A model generated the notes under the pieces. The model worked only from the letters and a program-made list of their open reading frames with translations. It did not search any database and was not told the DNA's origin. From NCBI GenBank assembly GCA_903884065.1, contig CAISDL010000032.1:1-57245 (forward strand): a DNA stretch of 57,245 bases. The letters run 5' to 3'. Positions 54,203 to 57,245 of the stretch are shown one piece after another; position 1 is the first letter of the stretch, and the number at the start of each line of letters is the position of its first letter. The translations under genes and the position numbers were made by a program. This DNA comes from an uncultured Actinomycetes bacterium. GTDB taxonomy: Bacteria > Actinomycetota > Actinomycetes > Mycobacteriales > Mycobacteriaceae.

Positions 54203-54723
54203 CCCCCCTGGGTGATGTAGGCCCGCAACTGCTGGCGTTCGGCCTGCAGTTCCTCCATGCGGATCTTCACCACATCTCCGATGCTCACGATGCCGACCAG
54301 TCGGCCGTCGTCGAGCACCGGCACGTGCCGCACGCGGTTGTTGGTCATCAGCGCCGCCAGGTCGTCGACCGGATCCTCGGGCCGGCACGTCACCGCGACG
54401 TCGCTCATGATGTCGGCGACCGGACGGCGCAGCAGATCCGGGCCGACGGTGTGGAGTCGGCGGACGATGTCGCGCTCGGAGACGATGCCGATCACGCCGC
54501 CGGCACCCATCCCCCGGTCGCTGCGCTCCTGCCCGCCGGGACCCATCCCCCGGTCGCTGCGCTCCTGCCCGCCGGGACCCATCCCCCGGTCGCCGGTCCC
54601 GATCACCACCATGGCGCCGACGTTGTGCACGGTCAGTTCGGCCAGCAGGCCGGTGACCGTGGTGGTCGCGGTGACCGTCGCCACCGCAGAGCCCTTGCTG
54701 CGCAAGATGTCCGCGATCCGCAT
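54199..54723 (-). CDS. CBS-pair protein with inserted repeat
   Basis: A 174-residue tandem CBS protein: MRIADILRSKGSAVATVTATT opens CBS1, GVIGIVSERDIVRRLH ends it, then DIMSDVAVTCRPEDPVDDLA and VLDDGRLVGIVSIGDVVKIR form CBS2. CBS pairs bind adenylates. Between VVIGTG and GVIGIVSERD, in the loop of CBS1, lie two full and one partial 12-residue repeats ([12 protein letters not shown]), absent from normal CBS loops. ATG 54721-54723 has GGAGGTGG; an ATG six codons earlier overlaps that site. A CRP-type palindrome lies 18 bp upstream. Resembles Rv2406c. Confidence 0.9.
   Translation of the reverse strand: MRIADILRSKGSAVATVTATTTVTGLLAELTVHNVGAMVVIGTGDRGMGPGGQERSDRGMGPGGQERSDRGMGAGGVIGIVSERDIVRRLHTVGPDLLRRPVADIMSDVAVTCRPEDPVDDLAALMTNNRVRHVPVLDDGRLVGIVSIGDVVKIRMEELQAERQQLRAYITQGG
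54505..54592 (-). repeat. 36-bp in-frame repeat, 2.5 copies, in the CBS gene
   Basis: Units 54505-54540 and 54541-54576 plus a partial copy to about 54592. Read in the gene strand they give GGQERSDRGMGP, the same family as in che1 and rnz, with CGC for the Arg codon. Confidence 0.93.
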
Positions 54724-54740
54724 GGACCCCACCTCCGCCA

Positions 54741-54756
54741 TGTGATCGATGTCACA
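54741..54756. promoter_or_regulatory. consensus CRP binding site
   Basis: TGTGATCGATGTCACA: the full TGTGA-N6-TCACA palindrome bound by mycobacterial CRP. Centre is about 26 bp upstream of the CBS-gene ATG, where CRP would overlap the promoter or start of transcription and more likely repress than activate. Confidence 0.7.
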
Positions 54757-55152
54757 TCAGGGTACGACGGTCGGACTCCCGTTGGAAGAGCCGGTGGAAT
54801 CCCCGACCGGCTGGGCACGATGGACGCCGCAGGTACACGCTTCAATCGACGGGCAGGTGCATGCCATCCCCCACTCGATCACCTGCCTGACGTTCACCAG
54901 TGCGGTGATCCGGGCGTCGATCTCGCCGAGTTTGGCGTGGGCCAACGCGCGACTCGCCGGCCGGCCGGGAACGTCGTCGGCGAACAGAACCGCGATCTCC
55001 TCGAGCGTGAATCCGGCGATCTTGTACATCGCGATCAGGCCCGCAAGGTGTGGCCCGACAGCGCCATCGTGCGCGTCGATCTCGATTGACGTCGAACCGG
55101 ATTGGGCATCAGATCCCGACAACCCGACGACGCGGAGTAGTAATGACGTCAT
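54757..55152 (-). pseudogene. MerR-type regulator fragment with Cys-rich tail
   Basis: An open frame of 131 codons from ATG 55150-55152. Residues about 38-95 ([20 protein letters not shown] ... [21 protein letters not shown]) look like the wing, dimer helix and linker of a MerR-family protein, followed by [12 protein letters not shown], a metal-sensor-like Cys tail. The N-terminal MerR helix-turn-helix is missing; instead there is a short unrelated leader that overlaps the start of rnz. Probably a 5'-truncated gene, but the kept part looks well preserved and a role as a small metal-binding protein cannot be excluded. Confidence 0.55.
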
Positions 55153-56053
55153 GATGGAAATCACCCTGCTCGGCACCGGAAGCCCGATTATCGACCCGAA
55201 CCGCGCCGGCCCCTCCACGTTGGTCAGCGCCGGCGGGCAGACCTTCCTGGTGGACTGCGGTCGCGGGGTGCTCATGCGGGCGGCCGCGGCAGGTGTTGGC
55301 GCAGCCAACCTGACGGCACTGCTGCTGACCCATCTGCACAGCGACCACATCACCGACCTGTCCGACGTGATCACCACCCGGTGGGTCACCACGTTCGTCC
55401 GCACGCCCCTGCCGATCATCGGGCCGCCCGGCACCAGAGCGGTCGTCGAGGCCACCTTGGCCGCACTGGCGCCGGATATCTCCTACCGCATCGCCCACCA
55501 CGCAGATATCACCGAACCGCCCTCGGTGCAGGTCCACGAGTACAGCGAGGGGCAGGTCTGGGGCCCCGGCGGGCAGGAGCGTAGCGACTCGGGGATCACG
55601 ACCGGCGGGCAGGAGCGTAGCGACTCGGGGATCACGACCGGCGGCGTGCGGATCACCGTCGCGCCGACCGACCACCGCCCGGTGGAACCCACCATCGCCT
55701 TCCGCATCGAGTCCGGCGGCGCATCGGTGGTGCTGGCCGGCGACACGGTGCCGTGCAGTTCGCTCGACGAGTTGGCCCGCGGGGCAAATGCCCTGGTGCA
55801 CACGGTGATCCGTAAGGATCTGGTTGAGCAGATGCCCGCCCAGCGGATCCGCGACATCCTGGACTATCACTCGTCGGTGGAGCAGGCCGCGGCGACTGCC
55901 GCCCGGGCCGGGGTGGGCACCCTGGTGCTGACGCACTATGTGCCGCCACTGGTTCCCGGACAGGAGGATCAGTGGCGCGCACTGGCCGCGGCCGAGTTCG
56001 GCGGCCGGGTGGAACTCGGCAACGACCTGCTGCGCGTGGTGGTGGAAAGCTAA
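55151..56053 (+). CDS. RNase Z-like metallo-beta-lactamase with inserted repeat
   Basis: A 300-residue MBL-fold hydrolase: [12 protein letters not shown] start, metal motif [14 protein letters not shown] at about residue 60 (HxHxDH), [14 protein letters not shown] and LTHYVPPLV near the end. RNase Z matures tRNA 3' ends; the assignment follows fold and position (remembered Rv2407). In the middle, residues about 140-163 are two 12-residue repeats ([12 protein letters not shown]) in a loop between [10 protein letters not shown] and VRITVAP. ATG 55151 or 55154 are both possible. It ends 4 nt inside the convergent transglutaminase gene. Confidence 0.9.
   Translation: MMEITLLGTGSPIIDPNRAGPSTLVSAGGQTFLVDCGRGVLMRAAAAGVGAANLTALLLTHLHSDHITDLSDVITTRWVTTFVRTPLPIIGPPGTRAVVEATLAALAPDISYRIAHHADITEPPSVQVHEYSEGQVWGPGGQERSDSGITTGGQERSDSGITTGGVRITVAPTDHRPVEPTIAFRIESGGASVVLAGDTVPCSSLDELARGANALVHTVIRKDLVEQMPAQRIRDILDYHSSVEQAAATAARAGVGTLVLTHYVPPLVPGQEDQWRALAAAEFGGRVELGNDLLRVVVES
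55568..55639 (+). repeat. 36-bp in-frame repeat, two copies, in rnz
   Basis: Units 55568-55603 and 55604-55639 are identical and read [12 protein letters not shown]; a partial GGCGG follows. Same family as in che1 and the CBS gene, with CGT for the Arg codon. Confidence 0.95.
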
Positions 56054-56892
56054 GCGAGCCTGGTCATCTCGACCACCACGTCGAGATCACTGGAGCCCTG
56101 TCCGAGGTAGATTCCTTTGAGCGGGGCGACGTCGGCGTAGCTGCGGCCGAACCCGACACTGATGTACTGCTCGTTGATCTCGGTGTCGTTTGTCGGGTCG
56201 TAGTTCCACCAGCTGCCGGTCCACGCCTGGATCCAGGCGTGGCTCTCCCCCTCGACCGACTCCCCGATGGCCGCATCGGAATTGGGGTGCAGATAGCCCG
56301 AGACGTAGCGCGCGGGAATTCCCATGCTGCGCAACAGGATCAACGAGAGATGCGCGAAATCCTGACACACCCCCTTGCCCTCCTGCAAGGCGTCCAGGCC
56401 GGATGAGTGCACGCCCGTGGTGCCCGGGACGTACTGCAGTTCGTTGCGCACCCATTCCACGGTGGCCAGCACCGCGTGGTGTGGATCATGGCTCTTGGCA
56501 ATCTGTTTGGCGACCCGGTCGGTGCGCTTGTCGGCCGGCGTGTACCGGGCGGTCGGCGTGAGCACCTCGTGGTAGCGGTCCAGAACCGCATAGGACGCCA
56601 GGTCCATCCAGGTGGCGGTCGAGATGCGCGGCTCGGGCTTGTCGGTCTCGACGACCGACGACGACGTCACTTCGAGCTCGGCGTGCGGGGCGTGCAGGTC
56701 GAAGGCCGTCACCGCCGTTCCCCAGTAGTCGACGTAGCGGTAAGACCTTGTGGCAGGGGCGGTCTCGACACGGTTGACGATGACGTTCTGCCGGGAGTCC
56801 GACCTCGGTGTCAGCCGGGCCTCGTTATACGACGCGGTGACCGGCCCCTTGTATGCGTAACCGGTCGCATGAATCACCCGCATCCGCCACAT
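56050..56892 (-). CDS. transglutaminase-like (cysteine protease-fold) protein
   Basis: A 280-residue protein with an N-terminal beta part ([20 protein letters not shown]) and a transglutaminase core: catalytic Cys in [20 protein letters not shown], His in [10 protein letters not shown] and Asp in NYDPTND. Likely an amidase/peptidase or crosslinking enzyme; resembles Rv2409c. ATG 56890-56892 overlaps the stop of the alpha-E gene (TGATG), so the two are co-translated, the usual arrangement with a circularly permuted ATP-grasp gene further upstream (outside the window). Confidence 0.92.
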   Translation of the reverse strand: MWRMRVIHATGYAYKGPVTASYNEARLTPRSDSRQNVIVNRVETAPATRSYRYVDYWGTAVTAFDLHAPHAELEVTSSSVVETDKPEPRISTATWMDLASYAVLDRYHEVLTPTARYTPADKRTDRVAKQIAKSHDPHHAVLATVEWVRNELQYVPGTTGVHSSGLDALQEGKGVCQDFAHLSLILLRSMGIPARYVSGYLHPNSDAAIGESVEGESHAWIQAWTGSWWNYDPTNDTEINEQYISVGFGRSYADVAPLKGIYLGQGSSDLDVVVEMTRLA

Positions 56893-57245
56893 CAGGCCCG
56901 GCCCTCCAGTCCATCGGCGACCAGCACGGCATCCCGCTGTCCGGCATCGGACCACTCCACCCACGGGGCAAGGCGGAAGTATCTGACCGCCAAGGCTTCT
57001 CCCACCTCGTGACAGGTGGCCTGCAGCCCGGCCAATCGGACTTCCAGCGAATCCAGCAGTGCCCCCGGCCGGACGAATTCGAGCTCGCTGCGGGCCCGGC
57101 CGAGCAGACGGCGCGCCTCCGAACCCGCCGCGTCACTGGAGCCGCGCATCAACTGGTCGAGGCTGTGTTCGGCGAGCTTGAGGGAGTAGAAGGCCGACCG
57201 CGGGAACTGCCGGTCGAGCAGCATGAACTCGACGACCCGGTTGGC
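56892..57245 (-). CDS. alpha-E domain protein (5' end outside window)
   Basis: The last about 117 residues of an alpha-helical protein, open to the window edge (NRVVEFMLLDRQFPRSAFYS, CHEVGEALAVRYF). This matches the C-terminal half of alpha-E proteins (Rv2410c-like), which are found beside the transglutaminase and an ATP-grasp ligase and are thought to act in peptide tagging or ligation. The N-terminus lies beyond the window. Confidence 0.85.
   Translation of the reverse strand, partial: ANRVVEFMLLDRQFPRSAFYSLKLAEHSLDQLMRGSSDAAGSEARRLLGRARSELEFVRPGALLDSLEVRLAGLQATCHEVGEALAVRYFRLAPWVEWSDAGQRDAVLVADGLEGRA

Overview
The window looks like the chromosome of a mycobacterium, probably a rapid grower (Mycolicibacterium-type). 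GC is high, codons end mostly in G/C, GTG and TTG starts are common, and ATGA/GTGA/TGATG gene overlaps are frequent. From about 3.5 kb on, gene order follows, from memory, the M. tuberculosis stretch Rv2314c-Rv2410c: tldD/tldE, uspABC, the ECF transporter, dnaG, dgt, glyS, uppS, recO, era, ybeY, phoH, rsmE, dnaJ2, hrcA, hemW, sirA-cysH-che1, cysTWA-subI, trehalase, lppR, lepA, a CBS protein, RNase Z and a transglutaminase. Identifications rest on motifs and remembered family sequences; no database search was run.

Layout. 1-1.65 kb: lower-GC accessory DNA with an XRE regulator diverging from a Fic toxin-antitoxin pair, lying on the 3' side of a CAU-anticodon tRNA. 1.9-3.5 kb: an AhpD-like protein and a VapBC pair. 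3.5-6.5 kb: tldD-tldE, joined by a tandem repeat that forms a chain of overlapping mini-ORFs. 6.6-9.8 kb: sugar ABC importer uspABC. 9.8-12.7 kb: ECF vitamin-type transporter. 12.8-14.8 kb: bestrophin-like channel, tRNA-Asn and small proteins. 14.8-18.1 kb: dnaG-dgt. 18.2-20.2 kb: TPM-domain membrane protein. 20.3-22.4 kb: glyS, a badly deleted zur/furB and a conserved small gene. 22.4-31 kb: a leftward housekeeping run from hrcA to uppS (hrcA-dnaJ2-rsmE-phoH-ybeY-CNNM-era-recO-uppS), covering cell-wall lipid carrier, repair, ribosome biogenesis and chaperone control. 31-39.4 kb: a lineage-specific block with trcRS, a SulP transporter flanked by two paralogous secreted mini-proteins, and a desaturase-reductase fusion diverging from an AraC regulator. 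39.4-48.7 kb: sulfur assimilation. Sulfate is imported by SubI-CysTWA, reduced by CysH (APS reductase) and SirA (sulfite reductase), and Che1 inserts iron into siroheme for SirA. Both sulfur operons start with a short leader ORF carrying clustered Cys codons, which suggests shared cysteine-responsive attenuation. 48.8-57.2 kb: trehalase, lppR, lepA, a PemK/MazF-like protein, a CBS protein with a consensus CRP site, RNase Z, a transglutaminase and an alpha-E protein cut by the window end.

The most unusual signals are: (1) a 36-bp tandem repeat inserted in frame in three unrelated genes, always read as GGQERSD(S/R)G; (2) a MIRU-like 38-bp intercistronic repeat that makes three 4-nt-overlapping mini-ORFs between tldD and tldE; (3) twin poly-Cys leader peptides; (4) a Fic antitoxin that carries the class I inhibitory motif; (5) an internally deleted zur with no smtB beside it.
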